64,000 bases of DNA from Leptospira brenneri (GTDB lineage: Bacteria > Spirochaetota > Leptospiria > Leptospirales > Leptospiraceae), in contig NZ_NPDQ01000002.1 in assembly GCF_002812125.1 (NCBI RefSeq), positions 62,001-126,000 of the forward strand, read 5' to 3'. Positions 20,003-29,509 of the stretch are shown here, piece after piece. Below the pieces are notes generated by a model, which was given only the letters and a program-made list of their open reading frames with translations, did no database searches and had not been told where the DNA came from. The position numbers and the translations under genes are program-made. Each line of letters begins with the position of its first letter. Within the stretch, counting starts at the first letter, position 1.

Positions 20003-20083
20003 AAAGAATCGACTCTAGAACCAATTTCAAACCTGGGCGACTTTTTTGCTAGTGAATCCTATTCCTTTTTTTCAACTGGAAGA

Positions 20084-21799
20084 ATGAGCCACCATATTTC
20101 AGAACATCCTTCCTTACAGCCGTTCGATATTTCCGAATACAAGGGAGTTCGAGGGAAAAACTTTTACGAGATGGATCCCGCCTTACAACGGATGGTTCAC
20201 CGTTACTCAGAAACCTATGCGCCAGACCACAAACAAGCCATGGAAGAACATATCAGAAAGTATGGGGAACTTGTCGGTGGAATTTTAGATGAACTCACAG
20301 AAGAATGCCATAAAGAAGGAAAATATGGTGAGGTTGTTAAATTCGACAGAACTGGGAAACGTATTGATTTTATCAAATATTCAGAAGAACAAAAACTAGC
20401 CCGAAAAATTTCTTATGACCACGGTGTTGTAAATTTAGACTTTCATCCGGAATGGAAATATGATTTTACACATATCCATCGTTATGCGCTCACCTATTTG
20501 ATGAATATGAATGGGGAAGGTGGAGTTGCCTGTCCTTTGGCTATGACAGATGGCATTATTTTAGCCCTCAAAAAAATTGGAACAGAAGAACAAAAGAAAA
20601 AATACCTACCACTCGTGGCGGGAAAGGGAAGTTCTTCTCATTTTATGGCCGGTCAATATGTTACTGAACGAGTGGGTGGGAGTAATGTTTCTGCCAATCG
20701 CACCATTGCCAAAAAACTTCCAAACGGCAAATGGGAGTTAACTGGTGAAAAATGGTTTTGTTCTAATCCTGGTGATCTTTGGGTCACAACAGCTAAGATG
20801 GAGGGAACAAATACTGTCGGTATGTTTCTTGTTCCCAGAATCAAAGAAAATGGAGAGCTGAACGGGCATCATATCTTACGTAAAAAAGATATTATTGGTT
20901 CACGCGGAAAACTCACTGTTGAAATTATTTATGACCAAGTGGAAGCAGAAGAGTTTGGTCGCCCTGGTCATGGACTTGTGAATCTCATTCGTTACATCAT
21001 CAAAACTTCTCGTTTACACGTGGGACTTGGGTCTAGTGGAAATGCAAGAAGATCAGTGATGGAAGCTTCTGAGTATGCTAAATTTAGAACGGCCTATGGG
21101 AAAAAGATTTTAGAATTTCCTTCTTTCACAAAGACACTAGCAGAAATGCAAATTTTACAAACAGGAAATTGTTTTGTAAACTTTCGTTCGGCCAATTTAG
21201 CTGAGCGAGATCATGATGCGGCAGAGATCACAGTCCCTCTTATGAAATATAAATCTTCTTCACAAGCAAGTTACATCACTCAAAAAGCGATCCTCACTCT
21301 TGGTGGAAATGGAATCATTGGTGATTTTTCTCCACTCCCTCGTCTTCACAACGATTCCATCATCAATGAAACTTGGGAGGGAACACATCTCATCATTACC
21401 GATCATTGTTTGCATGCCTTACAAAAACCTAAAGTGTATACTGCGTTTCAATCCCTACTTGATGAATTAACAAAGTCGGCAAACCAACATCCAGAATTAA
21501 AAAAAACATTCGAAACATTCCAGTCCAAACGAAAAGAATTGGAAGATTGTATCAAAAATCAGTCCAAAGATTGGAAGGACATGAATCGAGTCTACATCGC
21601 TGATGTCACCTACCAAGTGTTTTTACTGGCAGAGTTTTTGGAACAAACAACTTACGACATCACAAATAAGTTACAGACAAAGTATCTACACTTTGCCAAT
21701 GGATATGCAGAAATGGTTCGTGATGGGTTAGAGGCACCAAGACAAAAGGATGGAGTGTTTTTTGATTCCAAAGCGATGGAGACCTTTTTGTCTTTTTAA
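20084..21799 (+). CDS. AidB-like acyl-CoA dehydrogenase family flavoprotein
   Basis: The protein has the acyl-CoA dehydrogenase fold with AidB-type features. These are an extended N-terminal helical part, the motif [12 protein letters not shown], the segment [16 protein letters not shown], and a C-terminal WEGTH near residue 465. These support FAD binding and a dehydrogenase-like barrel. Substrate is unknown, and AidB itself is linked to alkylation damage rather than fat breakdown. ATG 20084 (571 residues) starts where homology-like sequence begins. Upstream in-frame codons overlap the divergent J-domain gene. An AEC transporter gene follows after three bases. Confidence 0.85.
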   Translation: MSHHISEHPSLQPFDISEYKGVRGKNFYEMDPALQRMVHRYSETYAPDHKQAMEEHIRKYGELVGGILDELTEECHKEGKYGEVVKFDRTGKRIDFIKYSEEQKLARKISYDHGVVNLDFHPEWKYDFTHIHRYALTYLMNMNGEGGVACPLAMTDGIILALKKIGTEEQKKKYLPLVAGKGSSSHFMAGQYVTERVGGSNVSANRTIAKKLPNGKWELTGEKWFCSNPGDLWVTTAKMEGTNTVGMFLVPRIKENGELNGHHILRKKDIIGSRGKLTVEIIYDQVEAEEFGRPGHGLVNLIRYIIKTSRLHVGLGSSGNARRSVMEASEYAKFRTAYGKKILEFPSFTKTLAEMQILQTGNCFVNFRSANLAERDHDAAEITVPLMKYKSSSQASYITQKAILTLGGNGIIGDFSPLPRLHNDSIINETWEGTHLIITDHCLHALQKPKVYTAFQSLLDELTKSANQHPELKKTFETFQSKRKELEDCIKNQSKDWKDMNRVYIADVTYQVFLLAEFLEQTTYDITNKLQTKYLHFANGYAEMVRDGLEAPRQKDGVFFDSKAMETFLSF

Positions 21800-21802
21800 T
21801 AT

Positions 21803-22711
21803 ATGGAAAATTTTTTACTATTGGGAGTTTGTTTTGGGTTGGGGTTGTTTTTTCGAAGGCTTCCCCAATTTCCTGAAACCACTCCCAAAGTGTTAAACGG
21901 ATTCATTCTTTTTATCTCATTGCCAGCTCTTGTATTGTACCATGTACACGAATTAAAGGTGGATGTTACTTCACTTTTGCCTTCCTCCATGCCATGGTTA
22001 ATCTTTGGAGTTGCTGTTGTTTTTTTTCTTGGTTTATACAAACTTGGTTTTTTGAAATTTCATACGGCAGTTTGTTTGGTATTAACGGCTGGATTTGGAA
22101 ACACTTCCTTTGTTGGATTCCCCTTACTCGAAACCTATTTAGGAAAAGGATCGCTCGGGTATGGAATTTTGGCTGATCAACTCGGAACCTTTATGGTTTT
22201 AAGTTTTCCTGGAATCATTTTGGCTTCTGTTGCGATGGATGGAAATTGGAATTTTAAAACACTGATCAAACGAGTGTTGGGATTTGCTCCCATCTATGCA
22301 TTGTTTGTTGCCATAATCACTCGTCAATTTGTTTATCCTGAGGCTATCAAACTGGTTTTACTTCGTTTGGGAGATACTCTCACCCCACTTGCTCTTGTTT
22401 CTGTAGGATTTATGTTGGATCTAAGAACCATTGCAGGTCATGGAAAAGTATTGGCCTTAGGACTTGGATTCAAACTCCTATTCGCTCCTTTGCTCGTATA
22501 TTGGGTTTATTCACCCTTAAAAGAGGATGTTCTTCTTTACCAAACCATTGTTTTAGAATCGGCAATGGCTCCCATGGTCACTTCCACAGTCATTACAATT
22601 GAAAAAAATATTTCCCCTCATTTAGCAAGCCTTATGTTAGGAATTGGAATTCCTATATCCTTTGGCACAACGTATGTTCTCAACTTTTTGTTGAAAGGAA
22701 ACTATATTTGA
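21803..22711 (+). CDS. AEC-family (auxin efflux carrier-like) transporter
   Basis: The 302-residue protein has about ten TM helices in two halves and the typical AEC segments: F-I-L-F-I-S-L-P-A-L in TM2, G-F-G-N-T-S-F-V-G-F-P in TM4, and A-M-A-P-M-V-T-S-T in the second half. AEC carriers move small organic anions, and the substrate here is unknown. It begins three bases after the AidB-like gene. Its TGA overlaps the TTG start of the EamA gene, so coupled translation is likely. Confidence 0.87.
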   Translation: MENFLLLGVCFGLGLFFRRLPQFPETTPKVLNGFILFISLPALVLYHVHELKVDVTSLLPSSMPWLIFGVAVVFFLGLYKLGFLKFHTAVCLVLTAGFGNTSFVGFPLLETYLGKGSLGYGILADQLGTFMVLSFPGIILASVAMDGNWNFKTLIKRVLGFAPIYALFVAIITRQFVYPEAIKLVLLRLGDTLTPLALVSVGFMLDLRTIAGHGKVLALGLGFKLLFAPLLVYWVYSPLKEDVLLYQTIVLESAMAPMVTSTVITIEKNISPHLASLMLGIGIPISFGTTYVLNFLLKGNYI

Positions 22712-23601
22712 ACGTAAAATTTTTACTTTTACTCATACTGGCAATGGTATCTTGGGGAATCTCTTGGCCCATTGGTAAAATGATCGCAGGAACAGTTCCT
22801 GTTTCTGTTTTAGTGTTTTGGCGATTTCTAGCTACTTTCCTTTCCGTAATTCCACTTCTCATTGTTATGCGAATTCCTTTTTTACTCAAAACAGGAAGGG
22901 ATTACTGGAATGTTCTCATTGGTGGGATCATTTATACTTTTTATAACCAGTTCTTTTTTATGGGTTTAAAAAACGGGCTTCCCGGAGCTGGCGGAGTTCT
23001 CGTCACCACTCTGAATCCCATCGTTACTTTTTTTATCGTTGTACTCGTACAAAAGAAACGAATCTCCAAACGCCAAGTCATCGGTTTGTTTTTTGGATTT
23101 CTGGGTGGGCTTGTGATTTTACAAGTTTGGAAGATCAGTATCGATTATTTATTGTTATCTGGTAATTTGTTTTTTCTGTTATGTTCTTTTGTTTGGGCCA
23201 TCCTTTCTTTGAATAGCCAATCTACGGGAAAATCGATGTCTCCTGTTACTTATAGTTTTTATGTATATGCAGTTGGATCGATCATTGAGTTATTGTTTTG
23301 TTTTAATGACCCAAGTTTTTGGAAGGTATGGGATGAAGGATTTTCCTTCTGGGCTTCTATCTTTTACTTAACAGTGATTTCGACCACTTTTGGAACCACG
23401 GTTTATTTTTACGCAGCAACAAGACTCGGTTCCGAGATAGCGAGTAGTTTTATCTTTATTGTTCCTCTTTCTGCTTATTTAAGTAGTTTTTTGATTTTGG
23501 ATGAGGTAGTTCAAATTCCTGTGATCATTGGAGGATCTTTAGCAATCCTTGCAGTATACTTGATCAATTCGAAACAAAAACCAAAGGAACCAAATCTTTA
23601 A
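22708..23601 (+). CDS. EamA/DMT-family transporter
   Basis: The 297-residue protein shows ten TM helices in two EamA repeats (about 5-140 and 150-290). The opening MVSWGISWPIGK and the segment V-F-W-R-F-L-A-T are typical of drug/metabolite transporters. The start is a TTG that overlaps the upstream stop (TTGA), a clear sign of coupling. The substrate is not predictable. The following DUF4442 gene starts within its stop codon (TAATG). Confidence 0.88.
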   Translation: MNVKFLLLLILAMVSWGISWPIGKMIAGTVPVSVLVFWRFLATFLSVIPLLIVMRIPFLLKTGRDYWNVLIGGIIYTFYNQFFFMGLKNGLPGAGGVLVTTLNPIVTFFIVVLVQKKRISKRQVIGLFFGFLGGLVILQVWKISIDYLLLSGNLFFLLCSFVWAILSLNSQSTGKSMSPVTYSFYVYAVGSIIELLFCFNDPSFWKVWDEGFSFWASIFYLTVISTTFGTTVYFYAATRLGSEIASSFIFIVPLSAYLSSFLILDEVVQIPVIIGGSLAILAVYLINSKQKPKEPNL

Positions 23602-24077
23602 TGATATCTACCTCTTGGAAAAAAAGATTCAAAGTTTGGTTGTATAACTTTTATCCTCCTTATATTGGAGCTGGGATTCGCATCAAAGAAATTGCGCCTG
23701 ACTTTTCCTATTTTCGATCTGAGATGAAATTAAAATTTTATAATCGGAATTATGTGGGAGTTCATTTTGGTGGGTCTCTGTATTCCATGTGTGATCCATT
23801 TTTTATGTTAATTCTTTTGGAAAGACTCGGATCCGATTATATTGTTTGGGACAAAGCAGGTAATATGATCTTTGTAAAACCAGGAATGGGAAAGGTCATA
23901 GCTGAGTTTCGAATTTCTGATTCTGAAATCCAAAAAATTAAAGAAGAAATCGAAGTTAAGAAAAAGGGCGACTATCTATTCACAACCGATGTAAAAAATG
24001 AAGCAGGTGAAGTGGTCGCCAAACTAGAGAAGACAGTTTACATCCGTAAACGGGGAAGGCTCCCCGTTCAGAATTAG
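23601..24077 (+). CDS. DUF4442 hotdog-fold protein
   Basis: The 158-residue protein matches the DUF4442 pattern of hotdog thioesterase-like proteins. An early W-L-Y-N-F-Y-P-P-Y and G-A-G-I-R-I stretch is followed by N-Y-V-G-V-H-F-G-G-S-L-Y-S-M-C-D-P near residue 60, which is the family's helix-containing motif. Activity on an acyl thioester is plausible and would fit the upstream acyl-CoA dehydrogenase, but is inferred. The gene overlaps the EamA stop by one base and ends with a four-base convergent overlap with the GpsA-fusion gene. Confidence 0.82.
   Translation: MISTSWKKRFKVWLYNFYPPYIGAGIRIKEIAPDFSYFRSEMKLKFYNRNYVGVHFGGSLYSMCDPFFMLILLERLGSDYIVWDKAGNMIFVKPGMGKVIAEFRISDSEIQKIKEEIEVKKKGDYLFTTDVKNEAGEVVAKLEKTVYIRKRGRLPVQN
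24049..24068. terminator. Terminator-like hairpin inside the convergent gene ends
   Basis: A perfect eight-pair stem (AACGGGGA with TCCCCGTT) closes a four-base loop within the last codons of the DUF4442 gene, nine bases before its stop. A T-run comes about ten bases later on the + strand. Because the two genes overlap tail to tail, the hairpin may serve both. Confidence 0.45.
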
Positions 24078-26494
24078 TATTTTTTATCTTCGTCTTCTGG
24101 AATCATACTCGCGTAATACTGAAGTAATGCATCATTTTTCGAATGCACCACACGATTGGATTCTTCGATCATTTTGCGTTTTTCTAAAATTCGTTTTCCT
24201 TTTTCCCAAACTTCTTCCGGATCTTTTGTGAGATAATTTCCAGCGTGGCGGGAAATAAAGTCTTCAACTAACATTGTACTCTGTGATACTTCGACTGAAA
24301 AATCATTCTCAACTAAGATTTTTGCAACGATTTGGTTTGGTAGAATTTTATGATATTGTTTCCAACCTTTGGTGATACGGTAACTGAGCTCCAATGTTGG
24401 ATCTTCTGTATGTGCATATTCGGAAATAGGAATTGGATCACAAAATTCAACATAAACGTTAGAGCGTTTAGCAAGAAATCCCGCCATCCCTAAATCTTCT
24501 GGCATATTGCAGAATTGGTTATCTTCCGGAACGGTTTCATAAGACACAGAGATGGGAACAATGACAATCTCTGTTCCTGAACTTCGGAATGCATTTACCG
24601 CTGTAGTTAATAATCCAGTTTTTACAGGAACAATCCCCCCAGTTCTAGAACGAGTTCCTTCTGGATAAACTAGTGACGGAATTCCTTGTTCCAACATCAC
24701 TTGTGAATAGAGTGTGAGGCATTCTAAATACAAACTGTTTCTGGTTCTCTCACGATCTACGGCATAGGCACCGAGTGACTTTAACATCCATTCCCAAAAT
24801 GGATTGGACATTAAGTTGATACCAGCCGCATAACGAGGAACAGGTAATCCTAAATGAAATAGAGAATAAGCAACTTCTACTGAATCTAAGTGAGATCTAT
24901 GAGTCGGTGCATACAATAAATTGTATTTAGAAGAAAGTGCTTTTACCACTTCTGTTTTACCACCGACGTGAGGAATCATAGATCCTTTTAGAAAACCACC
25001 AGAGAAAAGGCGAATGGGAGCCACAAAACGCAGAACAGATTCCCGAACCGTAGGACTATAATTGTCAGCAATTTCAGTGACATAAAAACGAACTAGTTCT
25101 TTGACGAGAGTGCTTTCTTCGTCTTTTTGACAATTTTGAAATCTTTGCCAAATTTCTAATTCTGTTTCAAATTTAACTTCTTCCAGTTTTTGTTTTTTAC
25201 GAGTGGCCTTTGTCAGTCGTTTCTGTGTGGATTCAATGACTGCTGAGGATTGTTTTTTCACTCGAGTTACAGTTCCCGGCATATTGTTAATATGTTTGAT
25301 GATTCGATCAACAAGGAGATTTTGAAAATCAATTCCTGATGTTAAGTTTAAACCAACTTTCTTTTGAACAACGAGCGGAATGTTTTTTGATTCTGTTTTT
25401 TTACCACAAATCAAATCAATCAGTGCATCTGGTGGTTGTTTTCTTGTGAGAACATCAAATAGAGTTCTGTGTAAAGTAAACGGCAGGCGAATTTCATTGG
25501 CAAGTTCAATGAGAATACTGAGTGCATAAGTTCCTTCTACGTTGTCATGCCATTTGGTCGATTCTCTTTCGATAAAAGATCTGGGTGTGAAAAAAATTTC
25601 GATTCGATCTTTGATACTTAACTTCTCACCACCTGACAAAAGTTCTCCGACAATTTTTTGTCCAAACCCTCTGTTTCTACTTTTGTTACTAGTTGCAGTG
25701 GTGATAAAATCGGCAAGACCCGATCTACCCATCACTGTATCTGGTCTTGCACCATAACGCATGGCAAGATCTCTCACTTCTTGAAATCCTACAGATAAAA
25801 TTTCTCCCAATAAGTTTGAACCATAACGAGGAAGAAGAGATACGATTCCACTGGCAATGGCCATTGGATTTTTTGCCACACCAACAATTTCCATTCCAAT
25901 CACATCATCGGTAACAGAAGTATTGATAAAATTAGAAGTGAGGACTTCTGCAAGAAATTCGGATGTTTGTTTTTCTGTAGATCCAATGTTAAAGAAACTA
26001 AATTTTTCATCCAAGATCTCTCCCAAAAGCGAAGGACCGTTGACTACAGCAACAGAGGCATTGGAAAAACTTCTTTCTTTTAAATAATTTTGTAAGTATT
26101 GAGAGTATGTGATGAATCCTGTTTTTTTTCTATTTTTGGAATCCAAAACTCCTTTCGTTAAAAAAGAAAAAACATAACTATTTGTGGGTTCTAAAACTTC
26201 CAAAAGAGCGTGGACACTGTCCAAAAAAGATCTGGATGGAACTGCCACATGAAAAACCCAATCATCTCTACCAAAAGAATCCAAACTGGAGACTATATCT
26301 ATATGGTCGGGAAGGTCTATTGTCTTTCCCATAATTTCGGTTTGGCGGCGTTTTTTTAAAGTCTCTACTAATTCTTTGTCAGGAATCCAGAGTGTGATGG
26401 AGTCGAACTTTTGTGCTAAAACGGAAGCGATGATAATCCCCATGGGGCCGCTTCCCAGAACTGCATGTTTTAAGTCGTTGTAGGCTATTTGCAT
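24074..26494 (-). CDS. Fused glycerol-3-phosphate dehydrogenase / glycerophosphate acyltransferase
   Basis: The 806-residue protein joins two enzymes of phospholipid synthesis. Residues 1-345 are GpsA-like: a G-S-G-P-M-G nucleotide motif at 14-19, lysines at 114 and 208 in the expected F-L-T-K-G and V-A-K-N-P contexts, and GLADFITTATSNKSRNRGFG. Residues about 470-800 are a PlsB/PlsC-type acyltransferase with HRSHLD near 530, Y-P-E-G-T-R-S-R near 613 and the VPISVSYE strand. A basic helical linker lies between. The fusion would make sn-glycerol-3-phosphate from DHAP and acylate it. All catalytic residues I can check are present. It could also act as a 1-acyl-G3P acyltransferase. Confidence 0.88.
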   Translation of the reverse strand: MQIAYNDLKHAVLGSGPMGIIIASVLAQKFDSITLWIPDKELVETLKKRRQTEIMGKTIDLPDHIDIVSSLDSFGRDDWVFHVAVPSRSFLDSVHALLEVLEPTNSYVFSFLTKGVLDSKNRKKTGFITYSQYLQNYLKERSFSNASVAVVNGPSLLGEILDEKFSFFNIGSTEKQTSEFLAEVLTSNFINTSVTDDVIGMEIVGVAKNPMAIASGIVSLLPRYGSNLLGEILSVGFQEVRDLAMRYGARPDTVMGRSGLADFITTATSNKSRNRGFGQKIVGELLSGGEKLSIKDRIEIFFTPRSFIERESTKWHDNVEGTYALSILIELANEIRLPFTLHRTLFDVLTRKQPPDALIDLICGKKTESKNIPLVVQKKVGLNLTSGIDFQNLLVDRIIKHINNMPGTVTRVKKQSSAVIESTQKRLTKATRKKQKLEEVKFETELEIWQRFQNCQKDEESTLVKELVRFYVTEIADNYSPTVRESVLRFVAPIRLFSGGFLKGSMIPHVGGKTEVVKALSSKYNLLYAPTHRSHLDSVEVAYSLFHLGLPVPRYAAGINLMSNPFWEWMLKSLGAYAVDRERTRNSLYLECLTLYSQVMLEQGIPSLVYPEGTRSRTGGIVPVKTGLLTTAVNAFRSSGTEIVIVPISVSYETVPEDNQFCNMPEDLGMAGFLAKRSNVYVEFCDPIPISEYAHTEDPTLELSYRITKGWKQYHKILPNQIVAKILVENDFSVEVSQSTMLVEDFISRHAGNYLTKDPEEVWEKGKRILEKRKMIEESNRVVHSKNDALLQYYASMIPEDEDKKY

Positions 26495-26601
26495 AAAAAA
26501 TTAACAATACGAATCGGGTGAAAATCTCACTTTATTTGGTTGCTTGAAACGATTCAAGTCTATAGAAAAACTATCAGGAGAGTGTAAATCGTCAAGTCAC
26601 A

Positions 26602-27987
26602 ATGATTCGAGCTGGTATTGTATTTTCAAGTCTATCCGTGATTCCTGCCCTATTTGGCTGGTATCAAATCTGGCTCGGTCTCACTCCTCCGCAAGAGATC
26701 AATTTGGCCATTGCCTTACTTGTTTCTTTTCTTTGGGTGACGGAGCTCCTTCCTCTCTATGTTACGGGGTTTTTAGTTCTTTTTTTGGAACTCGTCTGGT
26801 TACTTCCTGCTTGGGGGCCAGGTGCTCCAAAAACGATTACTTTCCTTTCTTGTTATTTTTCAGAGACCATTTTACTATTCTTAGGTGGGTTTGTGATCTC
26901 ATCGGCCATTACCTCTTACGGATTGGATTTAGCCATTGCTAGATTTGTGATCCAAAAAACCAAAGGTTCAGCCTTTCTTTTGGTTCTTTCTTTAGGTTTT
27001 GCCACTTCCTTTTTATCCTGCTTTATGAACAATACTGCCACAGCAGCTATGATGCTCGGACTCGTTTCTTCTATGATGAAATCTTTGGAAGAGAACAATC
27101 CTTTAAGAAAGTCACTATTATTCGTCGTTCCCTTCTCTGCCAACCTAGGTGGGATCGGAACACCAGTAGGAACCCTTCCTAATGTGATTGGGATCGGTTA
27201 TTTACAAGAAAAGGGTTTGGAAATTGGATTTTTGAACTGGATGGGTTTTGGTTTTCCCGTATTCATTCTCTCCGTTTTGGCACTTGCTATACTATTGTAC
27301 ATAGTGTACTTGAAACACGACAATTCTGGAAATTCTCTCTCTTCCATCCAAGTTGGTGAAACAAATGCTTCTATTTCTAAAAGAGATCGTTCCTTTTCTT
27401 TGGCAATCATCATCATCACAATCTTGGGATGGATCACTTCCGACCTACATGGGTTTTCCAATGGAACGGTGGCTCTATTTCCAGTGATTGTATTTTTTGG
27501 ATTTCGACTTTTGGACTTACAAGAATTTCGTAATTTGTCTTGGGATGTTCTCATTCTTATGGGCGGTGGGATTGCACTGGGAAAAGCCTTTGAAGAAACT
27601 GGCCTTGCAAAACATTTTGTCGAATTATTTATGTTAGGTGATTTTGGCCAATTGGGTTTATTTTTATTCTTCTCTATTCTTTCACTGGGACTTTCTTGTT
27701 TTTTAAGTAACACAAGTGTCGCCAATTTGATTCTCCCGATCACCATGGGTTTACCAGTCGATCTCATTATGCCGGCAGCCATTGGTGCAACGATCGGTGC
27801 TTCTCTCGCGATGCCACTTCCGGTTTCCACACCTCCAAATGCTTTGGCCTTCAGTTATGGCGGCATCCGAAGTTTTGAGATGTTAAAGGTTGGTGGAATC
27901 ATTTCGATCGTTGCTTGGACCTTTTTTGTCACGATCGGGGGCTTTATTTTACACATATCTGGAATTGTCGATTTTTCTAAGTTTTAA
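26602..27987 (+). CDS. SLC13/DASS-family anion symporter
   Basis: The 461-residue protein has about 11-12 TM helices and the paired S-N-T motifs of the divalent-anion:sodium symporter family. These read C-F-M-N-N-T-A-T-A-A-M-M in the first half and F-L-S-N-T-S-V-A-N-L-I-L-P in the second. G-G-I-G-T-P-V-G-T-L-P-N and MPLPVSTPPNALAF are the matching substrate-site loops. Dicarboxylate, citrate or sulfate are possible substrates. The ATG at 26602 gives the expected N-terminus. The nearest purine-rich site is far upstream, so initiation may be weak. Confidence 0.88.
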   Translation: MIRAGIVFSSLSVIPALFGWYQIWLGLTPPQEINLAIALLVSFLWVTELLPLYVTGFLVLFLELVWLLPAWGPGAPKTITFLSCYFSETILLFLGGFVISSAITSYGLDLAIARFVIQKTKGSAFLLVLSLGFATSFLSCFMNNTATAAMMLGLVSSMMKSLEENNPLRKSLLFVVPFSANLGGIGTPVGTLPNVIGIGYLQEKGLEIGFLNWMGFGFPVFILSVLALAILLYIVYLKHDNSGNSLSSIQVGETNASISKRDRSFSLAIIIITILGWITSDLHGFSNGTVALFPVIVFFGFRLLDLQEFRNLSWDVLILMGGGIALGKAFEETGLAKHFVELFMLGDFGQLGLFLFFSILSLGLSCFLSNTSVANLILPITMGLPVDLIMPAAIGATIGASLAMPLPVSTPPNALAFSYGGIRSFEMLKVGGIISIVAWTFFVTIGGFILHISGIVDFSKF

Positions 27988-28035
27988 AAAAAAGACTTTT
28001 CCTCTCCTCAACTTCCATTACTCTACTTTCGAATT

Positions 28036-28608
28036 ATGTTTAGTTTTCGGCCTTTTATAATTCTATTAGTGTTTCTCCCATTTTTTCTTTTTTCTTGTTA
28101 CAATTACATAAGTGAAGATGTTCCCATCATCACAAGACCAGACTTCAAACAACAAATAACAATCCTGACCATCAAAGTTTCCACCCCGGAAAACGATAAA
28201 ACCAAACGAGAGATCACATCCGTTTATACAAAATACTTAATGGAAACAGGATACTTCGGTCGGGTTCTTTCGGACGGAGTTCGAGCCAACCATCATATTG
28301 ATTTGTATACGAGTGAAGTAAATGAATATGAACATTTTTGGGTTTCATCTATATCAACATTGTTTATGATAGGGACTGTTGGACTTTTGCCTTCTATTTA
28401 CTCTAAAGAAAGAGTGCTTCATGCCGATTTTTATTTAAATGAGAAACTCATTGGGCGTGAAAAATATCGCCAAAAACATTCTACTTTGTTTGGAGTTCCA
28501 TTTATTTTTATTTGGGAAAAAGGAATCAAAGAAGCGAAAACCATTCATTTTAATAAAGAAAGAAATCTTATCCACAATGTAGTACAAGATTACAATCGTT
28601 ACCTATAG
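28036..28608 (+). CDS. Hypothetical lipoprotein
   Basis: The 190-residue protein begins with a signal sequence ending in a lipobox-like F-L-F-S-C (Cys22), compatible with spirochaete lipoprotein processing. The remainder is mixed alpha/beta with a short hydrophobic segment near 110-125 (S-T-L-F-M-I-G-T-V-G-L-L-P). I recognise no family. It precedes the CAP-domain lipoprotein gene by eight bases, so the two are probably exported products of one operon. Confidence 0.75.
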   Translation: MFSFRPFIILLVFLPFFLFSCYNYISEDVPIITRPDFKQQITILTIKVSTPENDKTKREITSVYTKYLMETGYFGRVLSDGVRANHHIDLYTSEVNEYEHFWVSSISTLFMIGTVGLLPSIYSKERVLHADFYLNEKLIGREKYRQKHSTLFGVPFIFIWEKGIKEAKTIHFNKERNLIHNVVQDYNRYL

Positions 28609-28616
28609 GAGCTTTT

Positions 28617-29459
28617 ATGAAATTTTTTAGAAATCTAGACCCTTCCACAATTCAAATTCGAACATTTGTTTTCCTACTCCTTTTTAGCTCCTTTACTTTT
28701 GTTTGTAAAACACCGGAAGTCAAAAAAGCACCTGTTGTAGAAGTGAAAAAACCTGAACCTGTGGAAAAGGTTGTAGAACAACAAGATCCCAACTTAGCTT
28801 TTTTAGAGAGCATTGAAGATGGTCGTGAATTACCAGAGTCTGATAAATGGAAAGTAGAGCAGTATGATGTTTTTACAGAAGATACTTTTCCGTCCTATGG
28901 TCCTGCCAATGCAACTATCGATTTTTCAAAAGTCGATTATCCTTTATTAAATGCTGCTGTTTTCTATGTAAGTTCTAAAGAAAGAAAATCTCTTGGTCTT
29001 CGTCCTTTTAAATACTCAGAAAGATGCGAACAAGCGGCCTTTGGTCATGCACAAGACATGGTCACTTATGATTTTTATTCACATACAAGTACTGTGAATG
29101 GGAAAGAAACTTTACGGGATCGTTTGGATTTGGTGGGAATTACAGATACTTATTCAGCAGAAAATATCATCAACTCGTTTGGAATCCAATACCAAGGTGG
29201 TCGGGCAGTATTCACTCCAACTCAAAATGGGGGACCATTTTTTAGTTATACAAAAGCAGGAGCCCCGATTCCCAATCATACTTATTTAAGTTTGGCGAAG
29301 GCTGTGGTTGAAACTTGGTTTAATTCCCCAGGTCACAGAAAAAACATTCTCAATCCAGAGTTTACCTATATGGGTGCAGGAACTTCCTTTTATAAAGATA
29401 AAAAGTTTTATGATATAGATAAGGTGAAAGCTGTACAAGTATTCACAGCAAAACCTTAA
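28617..29459 (+). CDS. CAP-domain (SCP-like) lipoprotein
   Basis: The 280-residue protein has a signal sequence with lipobox F-T-F-V-C (about residue 30) and a K/P/E/V-rich linker. A CAP domain follows at about 95-278, with the motifs G-H-A-Q-D-M (first histidine helix), ETLRDRL, the A-E-N-I motif and W-F-N-S-P-G-H-R-K-N-I. These are the classic CAP signatures. CAP proteins are surface or secreted proteins with sterol, lipid or cell-wall roles. GGAGC lies six bases before the ATG. The protein is likely on the outer membrane surface, but the sequence does not settle its function. Confidence 0.88.
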   Translation: MKFFRNLDPSTIQIRTFVFLLLFSSFTFVCKTPEVKKAPVVEVKKPEPVEKVVEQQDPNLAFLESIEDGRELPESDKWKVEQYDVFTEDTFPSYGPANATIDFSKVDYPLLNAAVFYVSSKERKSLGLRPFKYSERCEQAAFGHAQDMVTYDFYSHTSTVNGKETLRDRLDLVGITDTYSAENIINSFGIQYQGGRAVFTPTQNGGPFFSYTKAGAPIPNHTYLSLAKAVVETWFNSPGHRKNILNPEFTYMGAGTSFYKDKKFYDIDKVKAVQVFTAKP

Positions 29460-29509
29460 AAACAATTGTGATAAGTTGCCATTGATTTGAGTTTAAGGAA
29501 GTTTTATTA

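Noticed and set aside
27198..27830. 210-codon open frame opposite the SLC13 gene
   Set aside because: It is antisense to a well-supported transporter and rich in K/P/S from reversed membrane codons.
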